Made by a program: the position numbers and the translations under genes. DNA of 64,000 bases, taken from Acanthochlamys bracteata (taxonomy: Eukaryota > Streptophyta > Magnoliopsida > Pandanales > Velloziaceae). Shown piece after piece: positions 25,143 through 37,521 of this stretch (the first letter of the stretch is position 1; each line of letters begins with the position of its first letter). The notes under the pieces are model-generated. The model saw only the letters and a program-made list of their open reading frames with translations. It did no database searches and was not told where the DNA came from. Location of the stretch: the NCBI GenBank assembly GCA_019914995.1, contig CM034135.1:7194501-7258500 (forward strand), given 5' to 3'.

Positions 25143-25392
25143 GATGTGTTTCAAATGTCTGTATTTGTAAAAGTGAAAATTTTTTTAAAAATAAAGTGAA
25201 ACTGAAAGTCAGTATTTGTGTTTCGATAGATTTTAGATGTGTTAAAAATTAAAAATATAATTATATTAAAAAATATATAAATAAAAAAAATTAGAATTAA
25301 AATTCTGTATATAAAAATAAAATTTTAAAGTTTTTATATAATTAAAAATCTAATAAAAAAATTGGAATTATCGTACATTTGAAACAGACACT
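25143..25392. mobile_element. MITE-like element just upstream of the DCD-kelch gene
   Basis: Perfect 12-bp inverted repeats TGTTTCAAATGT (25147-25158) and ACATTTGAAACA (25375-25386) enclose an AT-rich core of about 220 bp. The right end lies about 120 bp before the start codon of the DCD-kelch gene. It therefore falls in that gene's promoter or in a 5' UTR intron. The outer few bases of the two ends also match imperfectly (GTGT/ACAC). No transposase is encoded. Confidence 0.65.
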
Positions 25393-25514
25393 AAAACCTT
25401 CATTTCTCCACCATTGCTAGGTTTTAACTTCCCGTTCAATCTTTTCTTCAAAAAAAGAAAATTAGATTTTTTCATTTATTACTTGTTCTCTTTACTGTTT
25501 GCAGGATCGTTGCA

Positions 25515-28500
25515 ATGTGGCCAAAAAGAAAAACTCAGAACACGACTTCATCGATGGTTGCGAAGAACTTGGGAAAGAGCGATCTTGGTGGAGTGATATT
25601 TGGTTGCAAGAACAACACCATTGCAGAATGCCTTTCCAAACAATTGTTTGGTATGGTAGATTTCCATTGTTTCAATCGATTCTTTTTTCTGTTAGTTGTA
25701 TCTGGGTTTTTCTTATCTCTACAGCTATTGTGTTATTTTAAATTTTCTTGGAATATTTGAGGATAACTCGAATTGAAGAACTCCTTTGTTCAATTTATGT
25801 TTCAAGAAATTCTTATAGAGAATGATTCTTTAGGTCTGTAACAATTTATCAAGCTTTGTAACCGTAGTTTTGTAAGGTGGTTGTATATCGGAGAGCTCTA
25901 GAAGCACTTCCGGAATTTGCTCTTTATACCACAGGCATTTATGTCTCGAAGTTTACCTCAAGTAAGTTCACACTTTAATCTTATGGTAAACTTGTCGTAT
26001 ATTAAAAGGTGTTGTTGGATAGCCAGCGGTTATTTTCTTCTTTCTGTCTATGTAAAAATTTGGGATCTATTGTTCGAAGGAATAGTTCATTGAAGTTTCC
26101 TTCTTGTAGATTCTAGTGCTTTACTTCAATTTATGTTCAGTCAATTATGTATTAATTTCCCTATCTTCACTATAGCAAGTTGAACTCTGTTATCATGATC
26201 ATAAAAATCCTTATTTGTACTCATCACGTGTGTTATTTGATTTAAGCAATGAAAATTACAAACACTTATGCAAAACTTGAATAGCCATATTCCCTAGGCA
26301 TAGTTCTTAGCGTGATATATATTGGTTGCTGTTTCAATCTGAGAACTCTTACATGTTTTTGTTCCTCCTGCTTTTTGATATGCCTTGTAGGTCTGCCATC
26401 CATGCATTTTTCATACGTGAAGAACATAGAACCTGGTCTTCCCTTGTTCCTTTTCAACTACAGTGAAAGGAAGATGTATGGTATTTTTGAGGCAGCCAGC
26501 TGTGGCCAGTTAAACATTGACCCTTATGCATGGACCAACGGTGGCAAAGACAAAACTGCATTTCCAGCACAAGTAATGGAAAATGGAATACCTCCTGAAT
26601 GCAAAGGCTTGTTTCAATTTGCCTTCCATCTACCATTCTTTAATTCATGGTAGTCTTATTTGTAGGTCCAAATCCGCATCCAGAGGCAGTACCATCCACT
26701 TCCAGAAAATGAATTCAAGAAAGCAATTGCAGGAAATTATCACAGCTTTAATCATTTCTACTTTGAATTAAATCATGCCCAAACGAAGCATTTAATTGGA
26801 TTGTTTAAATCCTCACCACAATCTGGTAATATCCTGTCCTATCCTGGCACATTGAGGGAAGGTTCCTTTCATACTTCAAAATGGCACGACAACTGTAACC
26901 TAGGAACAAATTCTACTTGTATCAAATTGGACACATCTGCTAACGCTTGTTCAGAGACTGAATGCCGCCGTTTAGCTGTACCACTTGACCAAGGCTTTCA
27001 CAACAAAGAGTATGTCAACTTAGACAAATTATTTTCTGGTTTACCAACTGGAGATAAATGCCAAAAGGAACATAGTGTACCAGAATATGCAAATACAGAC
27101 TGCTACACTAGTGGTGCTCATCTTGGTTTCTTCTGTTTTAATAAACAGAAACAAATGGTTTCTCAAGACAAACTTCCTAGTCCCATGGACAGTGAAGAGG
27201 TCAATGTGCTGCATAAGCTTCATGAGTACTCTGCATACAAAATTGTTCAGGAAACTCCGAACAGTGATGTCAGTGATACTGCAATTTCATATGATCCTAG
27301 CAGAGCTCCAGAAGATGCCGGAAATACTAGCAAAGAGCCTTCTGATTTTTCAGAGATTGAAAAGGCAACCTTGTTGCCGCATAATCATGAAAATGCTGAG
27401 GTAATCTGTGAGACTTCTCATCTTGCTTGCACAATGTTCAATTGTGTAAGTTGTTTCAGTTCTCATATTTTTCTATTGCATTAATTAAGTTGCTGGAAAT
27501 TATCAAGAAACTGAATGACAGAGCATCACTTTTGGAGAAGAAACAGGTCAGGATTTTTACATAGTTCCATTAAAACCTTAGTTGAAAATGTGAATTCATT
27601 AGTGTATGCTATTGAATCACCATATATTTCACGTGTTTCCACATAACGTCGAAGTCCTTAACCTGTATCCGATATGTTTGTCATCATGGGTTGAATATTC
27701 ATCTATCTCCAGACAAAAGTTTATCTATGACTATGCATATACAACCCTAACCGATTATTGTTGAAAGGTTTAAGACATTTTTAAGTACTCCATTTTTGCA
27801 TAATGAGGTTGCTTATAAGTGAAAATCTTAACATACATTCTGGAAGAACTTAATTTGTTATCTTCTTATCGTGATCTATGTGCATGTTCTAATTCTAAAA
27901 CCTTAAATGACATTTTGCTATTCAGGCTGAATCTCAGAAGGGCGTGCAACTACAGAAGAATATAGTTATGGTTTCTGAGAAAGATATTCAAAGTTTAAAA
28001 GATTACTTGTCAGGGAAGGAGGATAAGCTTAAGCCTTCTACTTCTCTCAGTGACGACAATCTTTCAAATTCTCTTAGTGAAGACCTGTCTAGCAGAACTT
28101 TGGAGAAATTTTTGGGTTCAGATAAAGTAATATACTTAATAGGTGGTTACAATGGTTGCAGATTGTTGTCGTCTTTAGATTCCTTCAATTTATCAGCTGA
28201 TACGATAACAAACCTTAAACCAATGAATTGTGCCCGCTCATTTGCATCCACAGCTATCCTAAATGGTAGCTTTTATTTGTTTGGTGGTGGCAATGGTTGT
28301 GATTCATGGTTTGACTCAGGTGCTTGCAATTACATGTTTCTTTTAATGCTATTTATAGTTGCTTTTTATTCCATATATATTTTTAATTAACTTTTTTCTT
28401 TTAATTTGTACTTCATTCTCGAATTTAACAAAGTTGAACACTATGATAAGCATAATGATGAGTGGACTTGGTGCCCTCCCTTGCTTGGGGCAAAAGGAGG

Positions 28501-29917
28501 TTTAGCTGGTGCTACCGTAAACGAAAAGATATATGCTGTTGGTGGAGGAGACCAGCAAACTTGCTTCTCGGATGTTGAAATGTTCGATCCTGCTCTTGGG
28601 AGGTGGCTAAAGACTCGGCCAATGTTTTACAAGGTAAATACATCTTCTAGATAGTATAGAATTCTAGATATGGCAAAGCTTTTATGGGTATATACTAATT
28701 ATGCATCTTTACAACAATATTATCGGATAACCAAAACGTCTTCTTGTTGATATTCTTTTAGCAAATATATTGCACCTTTTCAGAAGTGAATGACCAGATT
28801 CTTATGCGGTCCTGTTTCTTGGTTGATTTGTAATTACTACTTAGATAAGTATCATAATGAATCTGTTATAGCCATATAAATCTAATCAGTCTCTCAATAC
28901 TTGGAATATCTCCTCCAACTCTCCTTTTTCCTTTCTTCAAATGCTTTTGTTTTGATTGAACAGAGAAAGAGTTATATATAATGCGGCTTCCAGTCATATG
29001 TAGCTGAGATTCTTGATTAACCTCCTTTTGCAATATTACAGAAAATAAGGCTTTCCTGCTGAAACTTTGAAATAAAGGGTCAAAACTTTGTTGATAATTT
29101 ATGTACTTACTAGTGAGTGGGTTATATGTCCAACAGAGATTTGCCCTTACTGCTGCTGAACTCCATGGTGCACTTTATGCAGTTGGTGGATATGATGGAG
29201 AAGAATACTTGCGGTATGACCATTTTTCCTGCTTAAATTTGGAAGATATGCATTAGTTAGTATGAATTTCCAACATTTCTTTGATTTCAGTTCCATTCAG
29301 TTTTAGTTCTAAGATAACGATCTTGCACTTATCAATCATTTGTTACAGGTCAGTTGAAAGATATGATCCAAGAGAAGGGTTTTGGATCAGACTTCCCAGT
29401 ATGAGCTCAAGAAGAGCTTGTCATTCAATGGCGATCATGAACGAGAAATTGTAAGGTCACAAATCTCAATTTCAATGCATTATCAATAGAATGTCATACT
29501 GGCATACCAAAAACTTCGATTATACAACTTGTGCTACAGCTATGTGATGGGAGGACATAATGGTGAAATGATGGTTCCAAGCATGGAAATTTTTGATCCA
29601 CGGTTTGGTTACTGGGTCATGGGGGAGCCAATGAACTCGAGCAGAGGATACAGTGATGCTGCAGTGGTTGGCGATTGTTTAGTCATGATAGGTGGTGTTG
29701 AACGAGATAGAAAAACTGTGGACATTGTAAGTAACTCTACCTACGTTCTTACATCTGTTGAGACCACAATCTTCATGTACTTCTCGGTCATTCTCCTGAG
29801 TTTTGGCTTTCTTATTTGTTACGGTAGGTGGAGTTCTACAGAGAGGGAAGTCGGTGGATCACCGGCAACGTCAAGTCTGTTGGTAGAAGAAGCTTCTTCT
29901 CGGCAGTTGTTCTATGA
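25515..29917 (+). CDS. DCD-domain protein with C-terminal kelch repeats
   Basis: I assembled ten coding exons: 25515-25650, 26391-26572, 26666-27400, 27490-27546, 27926-28319, 28434-28633, 29137-29213, 29349-29450, 29540-29726 and 29828-29917. They total 2160 nt, 719 aa, with consistent phases. Residues about 24-154 form a DCD (Development and Cell Death) domain, including GGVIFGC, FEAASCGQLNIDPYAW and the closing HFYFELN. Residues 352-370 (LLEIIKKLNDRASLLEKKQ) look like a short coiled coil. Six kelch repeats follow from about 437 to the end (YLIGGYNG, YLFGGGNG, YAVGGGDQ, YAVGGYDG, YVMGGHNG, VMIGGVER), predicting a beta-propeller. Arabidopsis At5g01660 has this architecture. DCD proteins are linked to stress and cell death, but the biochemical role is unknown. 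A 3' splice site at 25504 suggests a 5' UTR intron. The exon 3/4 junction is the weakest call. Confidence 0.9.
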
Positions 29918-31801
29918 GAAAGATCTGTTATATTCAACGCAAAGTGATTTTTGCAATTGTTATCTTGTCTATTTGAGTTTCTGTTCTGCCAACATTGCAT
30001 TACTGCAAACTCCTATTTTACTTGAAAGAATACATACCCACGGAGTGATTACGGGTCGTTTGTGCTTGCTTACGAAAATATGTTTTCGGTTTAAAAAAAA
30101 GAGAAATTATGAATTCTTTAAAAAAGATTTTTTTAAGCTTAAAATTCTTTATATATAATGTTACAATTTATTTATATTTTCAATTAAAAGATTTGAAAAA
30201 TAAGCTAATAAAGAGATAAAAAGAACAATTGGAATATATTTTATTTAAGAAAAGAGATACTAATTTATTATAAAAATTTAAAGTAAAACATTAAAATAAA
30301 ATATATGGAACTGACTGAGCGAGTCCTAAGCAAACCGTTACCATCTACTTAGTTCAAATTTCTCCAAACAATCAAATATCAAAATAGAAAACTGAAGATT
30401 CCAAGTCCGCCGCTTTCATTAATGAATCATGAGCTGAAGATAATCTAGAGGCAATTCAAAATCAACGCGCATTAACAGCACACGGCAAGAAGAAACAAAG
30501 CAACGCGAAGCAGCACTGAACCTGAAAAACCACACACGTGTTTGAATTGAATCTTACCTACTCACAGAGTCATAGGTTAGATAACACAATTAGATTAATA
30601 GTTTTGCATCTTCATCCCTTTAAAGGAGAATATTTTAGTTCCACTTCCAGCAACTGTAGTGGTTAATTATTTATCATCTGAGTATATAAATTATATTTGG
30701 GTCCTTTGCAGTTGCCTAAACAGCCTAAGATGCATAAATTGCAAATTTTAAAATAATATCGGCGTAGATCCAAAAACGATATTACAGGACTAAACTTGCA
30801 AATGCTATTAACTACAAGCCTCACAGCGCCGCCCGACTCTGCGGGCCCCATGGACAACACAAACACGCGGCAATGGATGACTGAAGAAAAGAAAGAGAAA
30901 ACAATTTTCTTTTTTGTCATTTTCTTTCTCTTTCGGTGACGGTGGCTGGTGACTCAGGGTGATGCGCCGTCGATGGGGACCACACGCCGCGCTCCGTCGT
31001 TATCTAACTCAACCATGCCGCGGCTCTGCCGTCTTGCCGCCTGCTACGCTTCTTCTCCTTTCCTCACCAGAAATAGCAATACTATAATAATATTATTATT
31101 ATCTTAAAATGGCCGTATTCAAACAGACAGATGAAAGATTATTTAAATTTAGAGCGTATTTTCACTCTTTAAATTTATTTTTCACTATTTAAAAATATTT
31201 CTAAATTTTATGTAATTATAAATAATATAAAAATTTAATTTAGTGTTTATTTTTTAAAAAGCATAAGATTAGTTTATTACAGTACTATTTATAAAATTTT
31301 ATTTAATAAATTAATAATTATTGTTTGTTAAAAATACACCACACCCTTAACTATTGAGCCGTGCGGGCTTTATAACTAGTTGATTAATTATTTTAAATAA
31401 AAATAATTTTCATGCACGACAGCACCAGACAGCAGCTTCCTTAGATTTTTTGTAGTGACAGAATAGCACCTTCTTTAGATCCGGAAGTGAAAATTTTTGT
31501 ATTATTAAAAATTTTTTAAAAAAATTTATAAAATATTTTAAAATTTTATTAAAAAAATAAAATTAAAAATTAAAAAATAAAAGTTCACCAAATATGAATT
31601 TAAATTATTAGAATCAGCGATAAGATCTCTACTGAACAATTACTTTTAATTTCCAAAATCTCTATAACACAAATCTATTCGCGTTTAATCACAGGCGTTA
31701 ACCTCTTAATTTTAAACAGTTAAGTTATACGGAGGAAAAGAAAGAAGAAGAAGACAACCAGTAGTTTAATCTTACTCACAACTGTATGAAAAATGATCCG
31801 C
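29918..31801. other. Spacer between the DCD-kelch and ERF genes
   Basis: This begins with the 3' UTR of the kelch gene. After that it is mostly AT-rich blocks of the MITE-like type (about 31115-31340 and 31480-31610). A GC-richer island lies at about 30820-31080, with GCCGCCCGACTCTGCGGGCC near 30829. I find no coding exon with recognisable content. The island could be an unannotated promoter or the relic of a gene. Confidence 0.45.
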
Positions 31802-31807
31802 CACGTG
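31802..31807. promoter_or_regulatory. G-box (CACGTG) in the ERF promoter
   Basis: A CCACGTGTC element (ABRE/G-box type) lies about 310 bp upstream of the ERF start codon. A second ACGT core, GCCACGTAA, lies near 31884. Such elements are bound by bZIP and bHLH factors, and ERF repressors are often ABA- or stress-responsive. Regulation here is inferred only from the motif. Confidence 0.5.
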
Positions 31808-32034
31808 TCACGATCTTATACAGTAAGCTACACTACCGTCCAGATCCGTGTAGCTTGGATCCCTTGTCTACGCACGCTCCTTGCCACGTAATCCGGGCCA
31901 CCAGATTAATTATTTAGTTAAATTAATTAACTATACTTAAAAACGTTATTAACTAATCAAGGGGCGGCTTCGCAAAGGCACAGTCAAGCTCTTCGTCTAC
32001 GCGCCGTTTATTTCTTTCTTCTCTAGTTTCTCTT

Positions 32035-32042
32035 TATATATA
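32035..32042 (+). promoter_or_regulatory. TATA box of the ERF gene
   Basis: TATATATA lies 72 bp before the ATG at 32114. With usual plant spacing this gives a short leader of about 40-50 nt. Confidence 0.65.
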
Positions 32043-32113
32043 CCCCCAATTCATTTCGTTTCATTCATTCAACTTCTTCCTCTCTGCTTCAGATCTTGAA
32101 ACAAGAAACAGTA

Positions 32114-32761
32114 ATGGCGCCGAAGGTTGGGAAGGAGATGAACAGCAAGAATGGTGGTACTGGTGCTGGTGGTGGAATAGTAGTTAACGAAATGAAAGGA
32201 TTGGAGGTGAGATACAGAGGAGTAAGGAAGCGGCCATGGGGAAGGTACGCGGCGGAGATTCGTGATCCGGCGAAGAAATCGCGTGTTTGGCTTGGAACTT
32301 TTGATACGGCGGAAGAAGCGGCCAGGGCGTATGATACCGCCGCGCTTCAGTTCCGTGGACCGAAAGCGAAAACTAATTTCCCCACTTTTTCTACGGCAAC
32401 CGTCGGTGCCGGTGCATGTGATGGATCGCCCACTACGTCGAGTCCGAGTAGTACTGTTGAATCTTCTGCTACTCCTTTTGAGTTCGGAAACCGTAAGATG
32501 GTTGGAGGGTTTAGTTTCGCGGTACCGGATCGGTTCGTCACTGTCGCTGTTCCGCCGCCGCCTGCATCACCTGTAGGAATGATTAAACCTTTGCAGATTT
32601 TTGGTACGGTGATAGCACCACCGGCCGTGAAGAAGATTCCTCCGCCTCCTCCACCGTCGCAAGAGAGCGATTCGGATTCATCGTCGTCGGTGGTCGATCA
32701 AGGCGAAAAGATCTCGCTTGATCTTGATCTGAACTTCCCGCCGGCGCTCGAAGTCGCTTGA
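32114..32761 (+). CDS. AP2/ERF transcriptional repressor with EAR motif (group VIII)
   Basis: Intronless, 215 codons, starting at the ATG in AGTAATGGCG; the in-frame TTG upstream is ignored. Residues 33-91 are a single AP2/ERF domain with [19 protein letters not shown] and [16 protein letters not shown], including the Ala and Asp residues typical of the ERF subfamily that binds the GCC box. The middle is Ser/Pro-rich. The tail carries a Ser/Asp-rich segment and the EAR repression motif LDLDLNFPP (202-210), which recruits TOPLESS-type corepressors in this family. This layout matches the Arabidopsis ERF4/ERF8/ERF11 group of active repressors in ethylene, ABA and defence signalling. The exact orthologue is not assigned. 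The gene looks intact. Confidence 0.94.
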   Translation: MAPKVGKEMNSKNGGTGAGGGIVVNEMKGLEVRYRGVRKRPWGRYAAEIRDPAKKSRVWLGTFDTAEEAARAYDTAALQFRGPKAKTNFPTFSTATVGAGACDGSPTTSSPSSTVESSATPFEFGNRKMVGGFSFAVPDRFVTVAVPPPPASPVGMIKPLQIFGTVIAPPAVKKIPPPPPPSQESDSDSSSSVVDQGEKISLDLDLNFPPALEVA

Positions 32762-33535
32762 TTTAGAAAAGAAAACTTCGTCTTTTTTATTGAAGGAGTT
32801 AGAGGAATTAGATTTTAATTAATACTTCTTAATGTTTTTTCTTTGTCTTTTGTTGTTGATCTCTGTATGAATTTGCTCCCTTTGAATGGAGAGGAGGAGA
32901 GAAATTATGCTGTGTATAATCACGAATCAAAATTTTCAGTGTTTGTTTGCGCCGAGAGATTGCAGAAAGATGTTTTTGCTTTCCTATAATTTTTATATAA
33001 AAAAATTTATTTCATAAGTATTTCTAACGTCTCAGTAATTAATTCGGTGTTGTTGTAATAGAACAAAAAGAAGAATGGAGAAATCAATTAACCTATACGA
33101 TGGATTATCCAATTCTTTCACTTGTAAAATTTCCTCTCGCTTTTCATTATTTGAGTGAAGATCCCATCAATTGTATAGTTTGTATTGTGTTATTTTGTTA
33201 ATATAGCGCTACATGTTCAGCAGTTTCTAGTCAAACAAACACTTGGTGATGCTTAATTTCAACATCTGAAAAGCAATCCTTATCTTCAATTGAAGCACAG
33301 ACTTTCCTCGGAATTCCGAATTGATTCTTGGATTTTGCTTCTCCTCCCAATCTAATCAAGACTTCAATCCAAATCCAGAACCCAAATAGAAATCGCTCGT
33401 CATACCGTTGGATATTTCGATCTAAATTAACTTTTATCAATCAATCAATCTTAACCAGTAGCTGAACAGCAATCTTATTAATCAAAGAAACACAAAAGAA
33501 AGAAGCAAAGCTTTGCTGAGAAGTGATTCTGGAGA
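32762..33535. other. ERF 3' flank
   Basis: This contains the 3' UTR of the ERF gene and ordinary spacer. A 69-codon open frame on the minus strand (33231-33440) has no recognisable domain, so I do not call it. Confidence 0.5.
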
Positions 33536-33539
33536 GAAG

Positions 33540-33815
33540 AGTAGTGGGGGACCTTATCAGTTTTTGTTTGACGAGTTTAACGGAGCAGTTACGTGATTGA
33601 AAAGAGGAGACACGGCGGGATGGTCACGTCACTGTTACGCACGTAGCAGCAGCAGCAGCTGCGCCTCCTTCATTATTCTGCTGCCTGATGGCGCGTCTCG
33701 GCCGGTGGCGTCCGCGGACGGTGCATTCTGGGACCCCACTTGGTATATCCCACCACCTCTTCCGGTCCTTCTCTTTCTTCTCCAGAAGCGTACAACTGTG
33801 CGGATATTTGCATGA
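33540..33815. other. GC-richer island with ACGT cores
   Basis: An island of higher GC in AT-rich surroundings. It has several ACGT cores (TTACGTGA, GTCACGTCAC, GCACGTAG) and a short (AGC)n run near 33643. An open frame of 72 codons crosses it but shows no recognisable protein family. It may be a promoter of an unannotated transcript or a decayed first exon. Nothing decides between these. Confidence 0.35.
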
Positions 33816-34559
33816 TAAGGCCTCTCATAAAAAAATTTAAATATAAAATACTTATAAAAGAATTAAAAGTTTATTAAAAATATAAAATAAAAAATAAGTT
33901 TTGGAGCGCTCAAAAATAATCTCAAACAATATTGTTTGATGAGAAGAAAAATAATATCATAATATGATCTAACAAGATGTTCATTACCTTCATTTGCATG
34001 TAATATCAGATATCTATAATTAGATTGTTACGAATCGAATTAAGAACTTGTTACCAATCCACTAATTTTATTTTTCGAAATTTAATTTTATAAATTCACT
34101 TATAATTTTAATAAAAATTTATTTTTTATTATATATTTTAATTTTATCTTTATTTTTAAACTTATTTTTAAAAAAATAATTTGTTACAAGATAAATACTT
34201 ACGCAGAAACACTTTGATAAATTTTTGTAACGAGTTTTATTCATTGTACATTTAATATAAGCCAAGAGATAAGTGCAGGAATTAAATACGAATCAAGACA
34301 TTAAATTGCGATAATAAATAAAATCTATTTTATAACGAACTTGTCTATCATTGACTAAAAACATAATTACTCGTCCTATGATTCAAAAGCAAATCTATAA
34401 TTTAGATATTGCGTGCTCAGCAGGTCGGCCGCCAAATGAATAATGAACGAAATAAAATCTCTTTCTCTTTGCTGTTAAACTTTTGTCCGTCAAATATAAC
34501 TGATACGCCGCTTATTATTATAAGCTATAAGTAAAGCTTTTTTAGGGACGGCAGAAATG
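33816..34559. other. AT-rich spacer
   Basis: Low-complexity AT-rich DNA with no gene, RNA or clear element borders that I can support. Confidence 0.5.
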
Positions 34560-34880
34560 AACCCAAAAAAAAAAAAACGAAGAAAACGAAAACGCGGTAG
34601 TGTAGGAATCGTCACGGTCGCATGCCACGTGGGTGGCGGACTTTAAAGTAAAGTTTCAACAATTTGTTTGCCTTTTGTTTTGTGGGCCCCAGCGGGAATT
34701 AATGATATACTTGCTGCTTCCACGCTGCAGCCGCCCGGACAAAGCTTTAACACGTGTGTGAAAACAAAAAGCAAGTGTCGGCACTCGCATGAAGTGCCAC
34801 GTGGAATGAGGACCACATCTGCTACACTAAATTTGCGGGTGCGAATAGAAACCGTCCTCACTAGAGGTAACAGCAAGCAA
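34560..34880. promoter_or_regulatory. G-box cluster island
   Basis: Three CACGTG G-boxes occur within 180 bp: 34626-34631, 34751-34756 and 34798-34803. Two of them are in a GCCACGTGG context. The island is GC-richer than its flanks and also holds TGTGGGCCCCAGCG. It lies about 1.8 kb after the ERF stop and 2.85 kb before the FGT1 start, so it could be a distal element or the promoter of an unannotated transcript. No coding exon follows it. Confidence 0.4.
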
Positions 34881-36540
34881 AGCAGCCGCCCATTGAGGGG
34901 TCATTTAGAATTATTTAAAACTAAGGTAGTTTCTTAAAACTTTTTAATAAAATTTTAGAGAACTAAACACCCCAAAGTCGTCGGGACAGTTGTGTGCGAA
35001 TCAATCGCAATCAGGTTCGAAATTATGAATTAATTTAAACGAATTGGTTTGCTGTTAATTGTCTTTATTTAATTAATCAAGTCAAGTGTATTTTATTGTA
35101 TTTTTAAAAATATCTGATCTTTGCAAGCTTTGTTTGTCAACCACTCTATCATTCATACTACAAACTCTTTTAAATTAATTTTAAAAAATAAATTTTGGAT
35201 AAAAATAATTTATTTTAAATAATTTATTTATTTTTATTGGGTTTTCAACTTAGGCTAAATTCAATCGTGTATGGTTTGATTGATCCGAATAAAAGACGAA
35301 CTAATTTGATAGACTAGATTCGATTTAGTAGTGTAGGAGATGAAATATTATCCATATAAAAAATGAGCTAGCTAATTTAGAAATAAGCCAGCAATTTATT
35401 TTGAATTGGCTAAATGAATTTTAATTTGGTGGGTTTAACAGTTCACGCTTCTTAATAATCTCACATTGGCTGAGTGCTAAAATAAATATATGTTTATAAG
35501 TAGAGAATATCAACTCTTAAAATATTGGCTAATTTTTTTAATATGAGGATCTGATCCTACAATTTTTATATTAAAAATAGGTTTAGAAAAGTTGAGTATG
35601 ATTAATTGGTAAACAAGCTATAAGTGAAAGAATTTTAATTTCAAATTTACTTACGAATTGTGAATTTTATACAAAAATATAGATAATAAGACTTTATTTT
35701 TTAAATTATGATCACAATTACTCAATCATTCACATTTGTTTATGAAAAATAGGAAAAACGTTGAGATTTTACGTAGGATGTTCAAAATGTAGCTCATGTT
35801 GGAACTTGGAACAAGTCTTTGAACATGTTTGGCTTTGCTTAAAAAGCTTATACATTAAAGCTTAAATTTATTATAAAATAAGGAGCTTATATTGTTCGGA
35901 TAAAATTAGTATATTTATGAAATAAATTGAGAATTTATAAAGATTATAAATTGAAAAGTAACATTAATTACAAAAATATAGTTTAATATATAACAAGTGG
36001 TATATGGATTTTTTTTTAACACATAATCTAATTTTTAACTGAATATATTTGTATATATACAATTTCAAAAATCTTTAAATAAAAGCCTTTAAAATTTTTA
36101 TAAATATTTTATAAAATTTATCAAAAAATTTATATCGTAAGAATTTATTTTTATTTTTTTAGAAATAAAATTAGAGTTTATTTTAAAATAAAATAAATTG
36201 TTTTTTTATAAAATCTCTCAAATAATTTTTTATACAAAAATGTTAAAAAAAAACATCAGGCATTCAAAAGTTATGATTAGCTTAAAAATGCACCACTTCC
36301 GAATATTCCAGAGAACTGTGCAGCGCTTGTGAGTGAGTAGCTTTTTCACGTCCAAACATGCCCTTAGCTACATTTGGGGGAAAACGGGCTAAATAGGTTG
36401 GTTTGGCTATGCAAATTTCATCTTTGGCCCAAGCCCAACCCAAACTTTACTTTATGTATTGAGCTCTTACAATGCAGTCCATGCGAACGCAGCCCATGAA
36501 ACCTTCATGATTTTGATTTTGATAGATAATTATTACAGAC
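34881..36540. other. AT-rich spacer before FGT1
   Basis: Mostly AT-rich low-complexity DNA with degraded MITE-like blocks (for example about 36050-36260). A moderate-complexity patch at 36290-36500 shows no coding signal. I see no gene here. Confidence 0.45.
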
Positions 36541-36547
36541 TATTATT

Positions 36548-36736
36548 GATAAAGGGGCTGTTTTAGAATTTATTTAAAAATTTTAAAAATATAGAAAAAT
36601 TATACCTAGTGAGATTTTTTTAAATATTATTTTTATTATTTTTTAGATAAAAAATAAAACTTATTTTTTAAAAAAATAAAAATATCTTCTATTTCAAAAA
36701 AATTTTATTTTAAAAGTATTTTCAGACACTCCAAAA
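36548..36736. mobile_element. AT-rich MITE-like element, copy next to 36792
   Basis: Runs from GGGCTGTTTTAGAATTTATT to TATTTTCAGACACTCC. Its core matches the neighbouring element at 36792-37048: both carry an ATTTATTTAAA block, then a TTA(T/C)xTAGT(G/A)AGAT block, then TTTTATTATTTTTTAGATAA. The pair shows that one family has inserted repeatedly here. Terminal repeats are imperfect and no target duplication is clear. Confidence 0.5.
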
Positions 36737-36791
36737 AATGCAAAGTCACTGTGCACACAGCGTTCCGAAGGATTTCTTACTATTGCTTGAG

Positions 36792-37048
36792 AGGTTGTTT
36801 GGCTCAGCATTTTCCAAACATTATTTTTTATTTCTCTATTTTATATTTTTAATATACTTTATATAAATATATAAAAAATTTATTTAAAATTTTAAAAAAT
36901 ATAAAAAAATTTTACGTAGTAAGATAATTTTATTATTTATTTTTATTATTTTTTAGATAAAAATTAGAGCTTATTTTTTAAAATAGATAAAAATACTATT
37001 TATTTTTAAAAAATTCTATTTTATAAGCACTCTCAAACGCTCCCTCAA
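36792..37048. mobile_element. AT-rich MITE-like element
   Basis: The left end is GAGGTTGTTTGGCTCAGCAT and the right end is AAGCACTCTCAAACGCTCCC. These are imperfect inverted copies of the GTTTGG/CAAACGC type seen at several other places in the window. The core is A/T-rich and without coding capacity. A degraded relative starts at 37300 (GAGATTGTTTGGTAAA) and runs into the FGT1 upstream region. Confidence 0.55.
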
Positions 37049-37521
37049 ATCATTCTATTTCCGCAAAAAACATATTTTACTCAATAAAATTTAATTTTAA
37101 ATATCTTTTTATATATTAAAAAATATTTTAATAACTTATTTTTAAAATTTTAGTTTTTAGAAAATTTCTTTAGTAAATAAGCGTTCTCTAATTAACATGA
37201 TTCGTTCCAAATCATTTAATTCACCTTTTAGATACTATTTGGGATATGTTTTTATTATGCTTCACTACATTATTAAAATAATAGTGCAGTAGTACTCAGA
37301 GATTGTTTGGTAAATATTTTTACTTTTTTCACCATTTATTTCAATTTTTACTTAAATAAAGTTCTATAATATTTTAGATTTAGAAAAATATGTTAGATAT
37401 TATTAAACTATTATATAAATTAGTAATTTATTAAAATATAATAAGCTAAATATGTATTTATATTTTAAACTAATTTTGTTACAAGATAGAGATTTGCGTG
37501 AGCAAAAGAAAAAAAATTTAG

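Noticed and set aside
26801-27484. 227-codon frame as a separate gene
   Set aside because: It is the large third exon of the DCD-kelch gene, joined in phase to the exons on either side.
29529-30158. 209-codon frame running past the kelch domain
   Set aside because: It reads through a good GT donor at 29727. The spliced exon at 29828-29917 restores the sixth kelch repeat and ends at a proper stop.
33231-33440. 69-codon minus-strand frame downstream of the ERF gene
   Set aside because: No start context, splice signals or family resemblance. It probably overlaps the ERF 3' flank.
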